In this document: one piece after another, positions 39,920 to 50,000 of the stretch | Position numbering within the stretch: position 1 is the stretch's first letter | How the letters are laid out: every line of letters begins with the position of its first letter | Assembly: GCF_020564625.1 (NCBI RefSeq) | Contig: NZ_JAJBZT010000002.1 | Coordinates: 248,001-312,000 of the forward strand | Length of the DNA: 64,000 bases | Source: Leeia speluncae | GTDB taxonomy: Bacteria > Pseudomonadota > Gammaproteobacteria > Burkholderiales > Leeiaceae | Direction: 5' to 3' | Translations under genes and position numbers: made by a program | Notes under the pieces: model-generated | Databases searched by the model: none | What the model was told of the DNA's origin: nothing | What the model saw: the letters and a program-made list of their open reading frames with translations, nothing else

Positions 39920-41133
39920 GAGCGCTTTTCTGGACCTTAACTTTATTCGCACTAGCTGTAGCATTTGCCTTACTAGCAAAAGTAAACACTGGCACGGCAA
40001 TGATTCACATTCCACACTACTTTAATATTGAGATTCCGCTCAATGCACTTGTCGTGTTGATCATCATTGCCTTTTCACTCGTTTACTTTTTGATTCGTGC
40101 CATCGTTACCACCGTTGCCTTACCAACTAAAGTAAAGAAATTTCACGCAGAGCGTAAGCAAGCTGAAGCCAATACGGCCATGCAAGATGCATTGGTTGCC
40201 TATTTTGAAGGACGCCATAGCCGAGCAGAACGTCTTGCCTCAAAAGCGCTAACGCTAGAAACCAAAAACAAAGCACGTGCTATTAGTGCCTTGGTCGCCG
40301 CCGCCGCATCTGACACCATCAAGAATTTCGGTAAACGTGATGAGTATTTAGCCCGTAGCGAATTGGCAATGGAAGACACACAATTAGCCAAGCTAATGAC
40401 CATTGCAACATTACAGGTAAAAGCACACCAGTACGCAGAAGCACTAGAGACGATTGGCAACGCTCAGAAAATTGCACCGAAGCTAACATCTGCCCTTCGC
40501 TTAGAGCTGACAGCCCGCCAAAAGCTTGGCCATCACGCGCAGATTCCTCCGCTCATTGAGCAACTAGAAAAGAGCGAGGCGATTAATCAGCCACAAGCAG
40601 AACGCATGCGTCGCCACGCTTTAGCGAATCAATTAGCCGATGAAATTAGAGACGCCAGTCAATTCAAACGGTTCTGGAATAAACTGGATAGTAGCCTGCA
40701 CACGGATCCTCGTTTAGTCAGTGTCGCTAGCAAAAAGCTCAATGAATGGGATGACCATGAGCAAGCGGGTGATCTAGTGACTAAGGCACTAGAGACACAA
40801 TGGGATGCACAATTAGCACTAGCTTATGCGCAACCTCTAGAAGGTATGCCAAATAAAGAGTGTCTGCGCCGTATTCAACAAGCGGAAAAATGGCTACAGC
40901 AACACCCCGGTGACGCAAGCTTATTGCTGACGTTAGGCCGCCTATGTAAGCAACAGCAACTGTGGGGTAAATCAAAGAGCTATTTGGAAGCTAGCTTAGC
41001 GGTGGCAGATTCTGCAGTTACGCACATTGAATTAGCACGCCTACTCACCCAACTAGAAGAACATGAAGAAGCAAGATTGCACTTTGAAGCGGCAGCAAGT
41101 GCCGTGGAAGAGGCACTTGCAGAAGAGTCTTAA
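39916..41133 (+). CDS. hemY: HemY, TPR-containing inner-membrane protein of the heme cluster
   Basis: 405 aa. Two transmembrane helices in the first 75 residues (FWTLTLFALAVAFALLA and LNALVVLIIIAFSLVYFLI), then cytoplasmic or periplasmic TPR-like helical repeats to the end. It begins with the family's MRALFWTLTLFALAVA. Overlaps hemDX by four bases (ATGA). This is the proteobacterial HemY of hemCDXY operons, not the Bacillus protoporphyrinogen oxidase of the same name; exact role unclear. Its stop is 10 bases from the convergent Lrp gene. Confidence 0.92.
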   Translation: MRALFWTLTLFALAVAFALLAKVNTGTAMIHIPHYFNIEIPLNALVVLIIIAFSLVYFLIRAIVTTVALPTKVKKFHAERKQAEANTAMQDALVAYFEGRHSRAERLASKALTLETKNKARAISALVAAAASDTIKNFGKRDEYLARSELAMEDTQLAKLMTIATLQVKAHQYAEALETIGNAQKIAPKLTSALRLELTARQKLGHHAQIPPLIEQLEKSEAINQPQAERMRRHALANQLADEIRDASQFKRFWNKLDSSLHTDPRLVSVASKKLNEWDDHEQAGDLVTKALETQWDAQLALAYAQPLEGMPNKECLRRIQQAEKWLQQHPGDASLLLTLGRLCKQQQLWGKSKSYLEASLAVADSAVTHIELARLLTQLEEHEEARLHFEAAASAVEEALAEES

Positions 41134-41143
41134 TTCACAATAG

Positions 41144-41599
41144 TTAGAGGGACGGGTTAATCTCGTCCTTCAGCGTGTTCATCACAATAATCGAGCGCAT
41201 TTGACGGATGCCTTCTATGGCATGCAAATCCCAGATAATGCGCTGATAATCTTGCATATCTTTTGCTACTAGCCTAAGCAAAAAGTCAAAGTCCCCTGCC
41301 ACCACATGGCACGCGAGCACTTCTGGCTTGGTTTTTACTTTTTCAATAAATTTCTCTGCCAGTGCTGGGATATGATGGTTTAACGTAATTTCTGCGTAGG
41401 CAGATACGCTATATCCAATCGCTTTGTTATCTAGCGCCACCAGGTAGCGATCAATAATCCCTTCTTGTCTTAAGCGCTGAACCCGACGCAGGCATGGCGC
41501 AGGGGTTAAGCCCACCCGTTCTGCCAACACATTGTTTGGCAAATTTCCTTCGGCTTGCAAGGTACGAAGAATTCGACGATCAATCACATCTAGTTGCAT
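41144..41599 (-). CDS. Lrp/AsnC-family transcriptional regulator
   Basis: 151 aa. N-terminal winged helix-turn-helix (LDVIDRRILRTLQAEGNLPN, LAERVGLTPAPCLRRVQRLR) and a C-terminal RAM/ligand-binding domain (VLACHVVAGDFDFLLRLVA). Members sense amino acids and often control a divergent gene; here the divergent neighbour is a TSUP permease about 165 bases away, a plausible target. It is closer to generic Lrp paralogues than to a named regulator. Confidence 0.92.
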   Translation of the reverse strand: MQLDVIDRRILRTLQAEGNLPNNVLAERVGLTPAPCLRRVQRLRQEGIIDRYLVALDNKAIGYSVSAYAEITLNHHIPALAEKFIEKVKTKPEVLACHVVAGDFDFLLRLVAKDMQDYQRIIWDLHAIEGIRQMRSIIVMNTLKDEINPSL

Positions 41600-41763
41600 A
41601 TTGCGCCCGCTTTAATGACTTAGAAATTAAATTTTAACATTAAATAAAAAATAGCCATATAGTTGCCAATACGGAGTCAAACCTCGCAATCTTGCAATCA
41701 AATAGCGCAGAAAATAGTGGAAAATATTGCATACATTATTCCAACTATTACCTGATCTGCGCC

Positions 41764-42561
41764 ATGACAACTTTAGAAATCTGTGCACTCTTTTTGGCAG
41801 CCCTTATTGCAGGCATTGTTAATGCCGTTGCAGGCGGAGGTAGCCTGATTAGCTTCCCTACGCTACTCATGTTTCACGTGCCTAGCGTCTCGGCCAACGC
41901 GACCAATGCAGTCGCAACTTGGCCAGGGTTACTTAGTAGTGCATGGGGCTACCGCAAGATGCTGATGAAGTACAAAACCGGTCTGATCACACTGGCGCTA
42001 TTAAGTGTGGCCGGAGGGGCGCTAGGCGCGATGCTGGTGATGATGACACCAAAAGCGATGTTTGCTTTGGCAACGCCGATGTTTATTTTGATTGCCTTTT
42101 TATTCTTTGCGTTTGGCCCCATGATGGCGCGTAAGCCATCAGCACTAGCAGACAACGCTGCTAGTGCAACAGATACACAAGCGCTTTACACCCCAAAACG
42201 CAAACTCTTACAGTTTATTGCGACGAGCTATGCGGGTTATTTCCCGAGTGGTGGCGGCATGGTCATTATGGCGTTGTATAACAGCTTTGGCATTCGAGAT
42301 GCACAATTGATTAATGCAATTAAATGTCTTTTAGGCGTTACCGTGAGTGGCACGGCCGTGATGACGTTTGTACTATCTGGCCAAGTTTTGTGGCCACAAG
42401 CCGTAATTATGATTATTGGCTCTTTAGCTGGAGGTTTTGCTGGCGCAAGGTTAGCTCAAACGCTGAATCCACGTTTAATGCGCCGCATTATGCTGGTGTT
42501 AGGCGGGGTAATTACCGCATTCTTCTTCCATAAGTACTATACCCCGCTACTATTCGCCTAA
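41764..42561 (+). CDS. TSUP-family (TauE/SafE) membrane permease
   Basis: 265 aa from the ATG at 41764; the next in-frame start upstream adds 24 polar residues that do not fit. About eight transmembrane helices in two halves. The first contains AGIVNAVAGGGSLISFPTLL and ATNAVATWPGLLSSAWGYR, the second YFPSGGGMVIMALYNSFG and AGGFAGARLAQTL, both typical TSUP repeats. The family exports sulfite or organosulfonates or imports sulfur compounds; the substrate is not evident. No Shine-Dalgarno. Ends 10 bases from the convergent selO gene. Confidence 0.88.
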   Translation: MTTLEICALFLAALIAGIVNAVAGGGSLISFPTLLMFHVPSVSANATNAVATWPGLLSSAWGYRKMLMKYKTGLITLALLSVAGGALGAMLVMMTPKAMFALATPMFILIAFLFFAFGPMMARKPSALADNAASATDTQALYTPKRKLLQFIATSYAGYFPSGGGMVIMALYNSFGIRDAQLINAIKCLLGVTVSGTAVMTFVLSGQVLWPQAVIMIIGSLAGGFAGARLAQTLNPRLMRRIMLVLGGVITAFFFHKYYTPLLFA

Positions 42562-42571
42562 CTCGGGATGC

Positions 42572-44047
42572 TCAACTAGAGCAACTGACCTCTAAATGGC
42601 TAGCCCAGGTTGGTGGATGACTCGCAAATCGCTCGAATGTGGGGTGTTCATCATACGGGTTAGCCAATACCTGCATTAGCTCATCAATCTGCTGATAATT
42701 CTGTTCATCGCGGGCTTGTCTAATCACCTCTTCTGCCAAATAGTTTCTTAGCACAAACTTAGGATTCACCCGCTTCATTTGCGCTTGTCTATTGGCATCG
42801 CTTGAAGATTGCTGCTGTAAACGATGCCGATACTGGTTTAGCCATTCACTAGCGGCTGCTCTATCGATAAACTCATCTAAAACAGCAGCGTCGCCGTTTG
42901 TATCACTGGCATTTACTTGGCAAACTGCACGCCAAAAACGGGTATAGTCGACACGGTGTTTTGCTAGTAATGCGAGTACATCTGTTAGCAATTGCCCATC
43001 CACTTCACCTAACCACGCATCCAACCCCAACTTCGCGCCCATACGGGTTTCATAGGCATGTTGATACAAACTCGGGAAGCGATCTAGGCATTCAATCGTG
43101 ATGTCTTTATCCCCAATGAGCGGCAATAACACACTGCCAAGTACGCGTAGATTCCAATACGCCACGGCGGGCTGCTGCTGGTAAGCGTAGCGTCCATAGG
43201 TATCTGAGTGATTGCAAATGTGGTTTGGATCAAATTGATCTAAGAAGCCAAAGGGGCCGTAATCAATCGTTAAGCCCAGAATAGACATATTGTCGGTATT
43301 CATCACGCCGTGGCAAAAGCCTACCGCTTGCCAGTCTGCAATGAGGCTCGCGGTTCGGAGCACCACCGTTTCTAGCATCGAAAGATAAGGGTTTTCTTTG
43401 TATTGGCACTCGGGCAAATCATGTTCAATGAGAAAGTCAGCGAGCGCTTTTGCACCATCTAGATCATTTTGCAAGAAAGCGTATTCAAAATGGCCAAAAC
43501 GAACAAAGCGCTGGGCAACGCGTAAAACCACGGCCGCTGACTCGGTGATTTCTCTATACACGGCGGCAGGGCTAGCAATCATTGCTAGCGCACGCGTCGT
43601 TGGGATACCCAAACCATGCATGGCTTCGCTGCATAGGTATTCTCGGATACTTGAACGTAAAACGGCACGGCCATCGGCATGGCGAGAATAAGGCGTTCTA
43701 CCCGCCCCTTTTAGTTGCCACTCATAACTAAAGCCAGCGGTGCTTTCGACTTCGCCTAACAAAAGGGCTCGCCCATCCCCTAGCCTAGGGACGCAAACGC
43801 CAAATTGATGTCCGGAATACACCGTTGCCAATGGCTGCACCCAATCTGGGAATTGATTGCCCGCCACCAGATGAACAAAGTCAGGCGATGCGCAATCCTC
43901 CTCGCTCAATCCAAACTTTTCTGCAAGTTCAAGATTGGCATGAACCAGCACAGGGGAAGGCAGTTTTTCTGCGCCAAGCGCGGTATACCAGTTGGGCAGC
44001 GATTGATAGAAACGGTTGAGCGCGGGTAATTGGCTTAATGCAGTCAT
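42572..44047 (-). CDS. selO: SelO/YdiU, protein adenylyltransferase (AMPylase) pseudokinase
   Basis: 491 aa from the ATG at 44047, with AGGTG six bases upstream. It transfers AMP to Ser/Thr/Tyr of proteins in response to redox stress. Conserved stretches: VYSGHQFGVCVPRLGDGRA, LKGAGRTPYSRHADGRAV, RSSIREYLCSEAMHGLGIP, NTDNMSILGLTIDYGPFGF. Full family length. The common C-terminal Cys is present (ends LEVSCSS). A single gene, tail-to-tail with the permease gene. Confidence 0.93.
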   Translation of the reverse strand: MTALSQLPALNRFYQSLPNWYTALGAEKLPSPVLVHANLELAEKFGLSEEDCASPDFVHLVAGNQFPDWVQPLATVYSGHQFGVCVPRLGDGRALLLGEVESTAGFSYEWQLKGAGRTPYSRHADGRAVLRSSIREYLCSEAMHGLGIPTTRALAMIASPAAVYREITESAAVVLRVAQRFVRFGHFEYAFLQNDLDGAKALADFLIEHDLPECQYKENPYLSMLETVVLRTASLIADWQAVGFCHGVMNTDNMSILGLTIDYGPFGFLDQFDPNHICNHSDTYGRYAYQQQPAVAYWNLRVLGSVLLPLIGDKDITIECLDRFPSLYQHAYETRMGAKLGLDAWLGEVDGQLLTDVLALLAKHRVDYTRFWRAVCQVNASDTNGDAAVLDEFIDRAAASEWLNQYRHRLQQQSSSDANRQAQMKRVNPKFVLRNYLAEEVIRQARDEQNYQQIDELMQVLANPYDEHPTFERFASHPPTWASHLEVSCSS

Positions 44048-44108
44048 GGTAGACACCTAATAAATTCCCGACTATTTTAGTCGGCTTTTAGATGCCTGAC
44101 CAGTAGAT

Positions 44109-45017
44109 TTAGACGCTTGGGTATTTTTCAGCTAGTTTGTCCCACAGCGCATCCACCGCCTCTTGGTGGCGGCGGGTTTCCCGATAGAGATGAATCTCCA
44201 TACTGACCTGCCATTCTTCCCCACCGGCAACCGCAAGTTGGCCATTTCGTACTTCTCTCGTGACCGAGCTTTCCGGTAGAAACGCCATGCCATGGCCTTC
44301 TAAAGCCATGTTTTTTAGCCCTTCGGACATATCTGTTTCGAACACTTGCTGTAGATTAGAGTGTTCTGGTGTTTGATCAATCAACATATCGACCATCCGG
44401 CGTAAGTAGGCGCCGGGGGCATAACCAAGAAAAGGAATCACCTCTCCCTTTTGCCCGGGGAGCTCGAATACCGGCTGCCTTTGCTTATCACAACGGCTGT
44501 AAGGGCGAATCCATTCCACGCCTAGTTTTAGCCCACTATAACGCTCTGGATCTAACGCCACAGGTTGCAAAGGATGGTGATAACACATTAGTAAGTCGCT
44601 GTTATTTTCTACAAAGTGCATCACAGCATCGTGCACGTTCGCCGCAAATAGCCGGGCAGAAACGGTAGGAAATAGCTCTCGAATACGGGTAAACCATTTT
44701 GGGAAAAAACTTAGTGATAACGTATGAGGGAGAGCCACCGTTAGCCCGACATCTTGCTCAAAATGATGCCTCGCTTGCGATCTTGCCTCGGTTAATTGTT
44801 CTAACATAGAGGCGGCTTGCGAGCGAAATTGCTCTCCTGCACGGGTTAAGCGTGTTGGGTAGGTTGAGCGATCAACCAAATCTACCCCTAACCAGCTTTC
44901 TAACGCTCGAATACGACGGGATAATGCAGGTTGTGTCAGGTGGCGAAGTTGCGCTGCCCGCGTAAAATTCCCGCAGTCTGCCACACTCAGAAAATCTTCT
45001 AACCAACGAGTATCGAT
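44109..45017 (-). CDS. LysR-family regulator with apparent ATC start codon
   Basis: 302 aa if translation begins at the ATC at 45017. The reading frame there gives (M)DTRWLEDFLSVADCGNFTRA, exactly the normal first helix of this LysR group, and AGGGG stands six bases before that codon. The first standard start, GTG at 44984, would delete 11 residues of helix 1. An in-frame TAG lies four codons before the ATC, so no other start is available. HTH core QLRHLTQPALSRRIRALE, then a substrate-binding domain. The target is unknown; the neighbour is a periplasmic binding protein gene on the same strand. Confidence 0.85.
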   Translation of the reverse strand: MDTRWLEDFLSVADCGNFTRAAQLRHLTQPALSRRIRALESWLGVDLVDRSTYPTRLTRAGEQFRSQAASMLEQLTEARSQARHHFEQDVGLTVALPHTLSLSFFPKWFTRIRELFPTVSARLFAANVHDAVMHFVENNSDLLMCYHHPLQPVALDPERYSGLKLGVEWIRPYSRCDKQRQPVFELPGQKGEVIPFLGYAPGAYLRRMVDMLIDQTPEHSNLQQVFETDMSEGLKNMALEGHGMAFLPESSVTREVRNGQLAVAGGEEWQVSMEIHLYRETRRHQEAVDALWDKLAEKYPSV

Positions 45018-45065
45018 GATCCGCCCCTAAGCACTAGTCAACATCATGTAAAAAGTCGCCCATTA

Positions 45066-45785
45066 TCAGTAGCTATTAAACACACTGTCAAACAGATGCT
45101 TGGATTTTGCCGCCTGGTAGGCACGTTTGATTTCCAGCAATTGATGTAAAGGCAGTCTGGGAGAGACATACAAATAAGCATCTAGCAAAGTTAAGCCGAT
45201 CGGCGCACCAAATTTACGCTGTTGGCTTTTCAAAGATGGGGACGATTGCACCATGTACTTCAACCCTTGATCGACACCTAGCACGGCATCTACCCGATTC
45301 ATCAGTAGCATTTGAAACGCCTGCTCGTAATGCTCAACCGGGGTGAAATCAGCCGACAAAATACCGGCGAGTTGCGTGTGGTAGGTAGTTCCCCGTAAAA
45401 CAGCAATACGCTTATGTTGCAGATCAGAAAGTTGCGTCACCCCAGCATTGGATCGGGGGATAGCTACTAACGGCAACTGCTGTACAAGTCCTACCTTTAT
45501 AGAGGAAGCATTGAGATCATCGTTATCCGAAACAATGGTAAATGCAGAACCGCCAGAGGCTACTTCTAAAGGGACGCGCAAATAGGGGAGTAATTTGAAA
45601 CGAAGCGGGTAGCCGGCTTCTTGGGCAATTACGCGGGCCGCATCCACATAAATACCGCCATACACACCGGGTTTTGATTCCATCGCCCAAGGCTTTACAT
45701 CAATCACGGCGACCGAGAAAGGTTCTGCCGCCCAAGCTAATGCGCAGCACCAATATAAAATGCCATATATCCACCGAAGACGCAT
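45066..45785 (-). CDS. Periplasmic solute-binding protein (family 3-like), orphan
   Basis: 239 aa from the ATG at 45785, which has AAGGAAGG six bases upstream; a longer reading to 45884 lacks a signal. Signal peptide MRLRWIYGILYWCCALAWA, mature N-terminus about AEPFSVAVIDVKPW. The body follows the SBP_bac_3 pattern (GGIYVDAARVIAQEAGYPL, KRIAVLRGTTY, VDAVLGVDQGLKYM). No ABC permease or ATPase gene lies nearby, so it may serve a distant transporter or act in sensing. It is 48 bases upstream of the LysR gene on the same strand. Confidence 0.83.
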   Translation of the reverse strand: MRLRWIYGILYWCCALAWAAEPFSVAVIDVKPWAMESKPGVYGGIYVDAARVIAQEAGYPLRFKLLPYLRVPLEVASGGSAFTIVSDNDDLNASSIKVGLVQQLPLVAIPRSNAGVTQLSDLQHKRIAVLRGTTYHTQLAGILSADFTPVEHYEQAFQMLLMNRVDAVLGVDQGLKYMVQSSPSLKSQQRKFGAPIGLTLLDAYLYVSPRLPLHQLLEIKRAYQAAKSKHLFDSVFNSY

Positions 45786-45900
45786 AACCAGCCTTCCTTG
45801 TTTTGTCGCTTGAAGCACATTTTTACACTCTGGAAACACCTTTGCCACTATTTGTCGGTAAAGTATTGCTTTACTTGCGGGCAATCAGGGAAAAAAACAA

Positions 45901-47088
45901 ATGCGTAAAGCAACCAAACTATCTATCTTCGTCGTTTTGTTAGCGGCAATTGGCGGAGGTTGGTATTACAACGCCCAACATAGCAAATCTACCAGCACCA
46001 ATGCAGCCAGCAAAGGAAAAGACAAACCGGCCATCGTCACCTTTGCCGTGGTCAAGGCAGTTCCCTTTACCAGCACCTTGAATTTATCTGGCACCGTTAC
46101 CCCTATTTCCCAAGTAGAAGTGCGCCCGCAAATTACCGGCATGGTAAAGGTTGTACATGTACAAGAAGGGAGCATGGTCAAAAAAGGGCAATTGCTATTT
46201 ACCCTAGATAACAGCGAAGAAGCAACAAACCGCGACAAACTCGCCGCGCAATTAGCCAAAGACCAAGCAACCTTGGCTGACGCCAGACGTAGCCTCAACC
46301 GCCAAATTGAATTAGCCAAACAACAGTTTGTTTCCCAAAGTGCAGTAGATACCGCCAGAAGCACGCTAGATGAAGCCGCTGCAACCGTCAAAGCAGACCA
46401 AGCCGCATTAGCAGGTAGCCATGTCAGCTTAGATTATTACCGAATTACGGCACCAGCGGATGGCCGAATTGGGCAGATTAACGTGCATCCAGGCAGCTTG
46501 ATTCAACCAAGCAGCACCAACCCAATGACCACGCTTACCCAGCTCTCCCCTATTCAAGTCGCATTTAACGTACCTGAAACACGGTTGAACGATTTGCACC
46601 AAGCGTGGCAGCAAGCGAAATCTCAATCTGCTGAGCTACATGTCAATGCAAGTACCGCCCCCAAACCAAGCATCGGTAAATTGGTATTCTTAGATACCAC
46701 GGTAGATAGCACCTCAGGTAGCCTAAAAGCGAAAGCCGAGTTTGATAATACAGATCAACGTTTCTGGCCAGGCGCACAAGTACCCGTCTCGTTAGATTTA
46801 AGTAGCCAAGCCAATACCCCTGTTGTGCCGGCAGAAGCCGTGCAAACTGGCCCAGAAAGCACCTTCTTATATGTGGTCGGTGCAGATAAAAAGGCGAAAG
46901 CACTACCTGTGAAAGTCATTGAAATTCGAGATGGCATTGCCGCGTTATCCGGCGTTACCCCAGGCACGATGGTAGTGAAAGATGGCGGGCAAAATGTACG
47001 CCCGGGTGGGTTCGTTCAGGAAGCCAAAAAGAGAAAAGAAGGCGCAGCTTCTGGTCGCTCGACTGTAAAAGCAGGGAGCAATGAATGA
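45901..47088 (+). CDS. RND efflux periplasmic adaptor (membrane fusion protein)
   Basis: 395 aa. N-terminal membrane anchor (TKLSIFVVLLAAIGGGWYY), then the barrel-lipoyl-hairpin-lipoyl-barrel order: VEVRPQITGMVKVVHVQEGS, a coiled-coil hairpin at about 110-170, YYRITAPADGRIGQINVHPG, and a C-terminal KAKAEFDNTDQRFWPGAQV region. MdtA/AcrA type. Overlaps the pump gene by four bases (ATGA). No outer-membrane factor gene follows, so it must use a channel encoded elsewhere. Confidence 0.92.
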   Translation: MRKATKLSIFVVLLAAIGGGWYYNAQHSKSTSTNAASKGKDKPAIVTFAVVKAVPFTSTLNLSGTVTPISQVEVRPQITGMVKVVHVQEGSMVKKGQLLFTLDNSEEATNRDKLAAQLAKDQATLADARRSLNRQIELAKQQFVSQSAVDTARSTLDEAAATVKADQAALAGSHVSLDYYRITAPADGRIGQINVHPGSLIQPSSTNPMTTLTQLSPIQVAFNVPETRLNDLHQAWQQAKSQSAELHVNASTAPKPSIGKLVFLDTTVDSTSGSLKAKAEFDNTDQRFWPGAQVPVSLDLSSQANTPVVPAEAVQTGPESTFLYVVGADKKAKALPVKVIEIRDGIAALSGVTPGTMVVKDGGQNVRPGGFVQEAKKRKEGAASGRSTVKAGSNE

Positions 47089-50000
47089 ATATTTCAGCTT
47101 TCTGTATTAAGCGTCCCGTTACTACGGTTCTGCTTTCGATCTCGATTGTTTTTGCTGGGATTCTGGCTTATACCAAATTACCGATCGCCGCTCTACCGTC
47201 TTACAATACGCCGGTAATTAACGTCTCGGCTTCGTTATCAGGCGCTAGTCCAGACACAATGGCAACTTCAGTCGCCCTGCCACTAGAAAAGCAATTTTCG
47301 ACCTTACCCGGTATTGATAGCATTAGTTCGACCAATACCTTAGGTAGCACCTCGATCACGCTGGAATTCTCGCCAGATCGTGATATTGATGCAGCATCAG
47401 TTGATGTGCAAGCCGCTTTATTACGTGCACAACGGTCTCTACCAGACGAGATGACCAGCCTGCCTTCTTATCGTAAAGTTAACCCAGCAGATGCTCCGAT
47501 TCTGATTTTAGGCATTACCTCGCCATCGCTTAGCCTTTCCGAACTAGATGACTACGCAGAAAACGTCATTTCACCGAGTCTCTCAACCTTAAATGGCGTG
47601 GCGCAAGTACAAGTATTCGGCCAGAAGAAATTCGCGGTTCGCGTCACCGTCGACCCGCAAAAGTTAGCTGCGCGCAATTTAACCATGGATGAACTCGCCA
47701 GCGCGCTAAAAAGTGCCAATGCGAATTCCGCGCTCGGCACAATCGATGGCAAACGACAAACGCTCACCATTCAGGCAAATGGCCAACTTAGAAAAGCGGT
47801 GGATTTCGCGCCACTCATTGTGGCCATCCGCGATGGCAACCCGGTACGCTTAGCCGATATTGCGAAAGTAGAAGACAGTATCGAGAACCTAAAGAATGCG
47901 AGCTGGGTAGGTAAAGAGCGGGCGATTGTATTGGCGGTTCAGCGTCAACCAGATGCCAATACCGTTGCCACGGTAGATGCTATTCGCGCCACCCTACCTA
48001 AACTTTCTAGCCAACTGCCGCAATCCATCAAGATTCAGCTACTCAATGATCGCTCGGTATCCATTCGTGAATCGATGCATGATGTGCAATTTACCCTATT
48101 GCTAACCGTTGCCCTGGTGGTGATGGTGATGTTCCTGTTCTTACGTAAAGCAGTCGCAACACTCATCCCTACAGTGACGCTGCCAATTTCCCTCATTGGT
48201 ACCTTAGGGCTAATGCAGGTACTGGGTTACAGCCTAGACAACATTTCGCTACTCGGGTTAACGCTCGCGGTTGGTTTAGTCGTGGATGATGCGATTGTCG
48301 TGCTAGAAAACATCGTCCGACATATGGAAAATGGTGAGAAGGCCTTGCCAGCTGCGCTAAAAGGCAGCCGTGAAATGGGCTTTACCATTATTAGTATTTC
48401 CTTATCCCTTGTGGCCGTTTTCATCCCAATTTTCTTTATGCCCGGCACCGTCGGCTTAATGCTGCATGAATTTGCCGTCGTCGTTTCACTGGCAATTTTA
48501 GTTTCTGCAGTCGTATCTCTGACGCTGATTCCTCTCATGGCTAGCCGCTTGCTAAAAGATGGTGATCATCACGAATCGACTAACAATCCAATTATTAAAC
48601 TCTTTGAATCGGGTTTTAATGCGGTTGCCGGTGCTTACGCCAGCACACTAGAAATTGCCTTGCGCCATCGCAAAATAGTAGGTTCGCTAGCCCTCGCCAG
48701 CTTTGGGATTACCATTTGGATGTTTATGAGTATTCCCAAAGGCTTCTTCCCGGATGAAGACTTAAGCCAAATCTCCGCCAACATCGATTATGGCGATGGC
48801 ACCGGCTTTGATACAGCAACGAAACTCCAACTGCGCATCGCCAATATCATTGAAAAAGACCCTGCGGTTGCCAGTGTCACCTCATCTGTCTCTAGCACCA
48901 CAGGGCGGATGTTTATCACCTTAAAGTCGAAGTCAGATCGTGAGCCAATGACGAAGGTGTTAGAAAGATTACGCAAAGATACCGGCAGAGTCGCTGGCGC
49001 GAGTGTCTTTCTCACCGCCACACAAAACTTACGTTTAGGTGGTAAATCAACAAAAAGCCGTTACCAATACGTCTTACAAAGCGTCTCTGGCGGGGAATTG
49101 AACCAGTGGGCAGAAAAACTCCAACAAGAACTCCGCTTAAATGGCGATTTTAGAGATGTCACCAGTGACACCAACCTTTCCAGCACAGTTGCGCAGGTGA
49201 ATATCGACCGTGACCGCGCCAACTTGCTAGGTGTCAGCATTGCCGATATCCGCACGGCACTCTACAGCGCCTATGGACAGCGCCAAGCTGCCAGTATCTA
49301 TACCAGCAGCGGAGACTACGCGGTGGTCCTCAGCATGCCAGAATCTCTGGCACAAGATGAGAATGCCATTGGCCAACTGCCGGTACGCAATAAAGATGGC
49401 GATCTCGTCACGCTTGATAGAGTAGTGCACATTGTCCGCCAAGCGGGGCCAAGCAGCGTCAACCACCAAGGCCAGCTACAAGCAATTACCATCAGCTTTA
49501 ACTTAGCACCCGGTGTTACCCTTGGCGATGCCGCCAGCACCCTAGAAAATGCACAACGCAGCATTCAAATGCCGTCTAGCATCCTAACGGCGTGGGGTGG
49601 TGATGCTGCTGCCTTCCAGCAAAACCAGACCAACCAAGTGGTATTGATTCTCTCTGCGCTTGCGGTCATTTACGTGCTACTTGGTGTGTTATATGAAAGC
49701 TACCTGCACCCCCTCACCATTTTGGCAGGCCTACCATCGGCCGCGATTGGTGCGTTAGCTGCACTCCAGATATTTGGACTAGAGCTCACCATCATTGCCG
49801 ATATTGGCTTATTAATGCTGATTGGTATCGTGAAAAAGAACGCGATTATGATGGTCGACTTTGCGATTGAGTCACGTAGAGAGCATGGGTTATCCGCAAT
49901 TGATGCTATCCGCCAAGCCTGCGTTTTGCGTTTCCGCCCCATTATGATGACAACCCTAGCGGCAATGATGGGAGCCCTACCACTTGCCTTTGGCTGGGGA

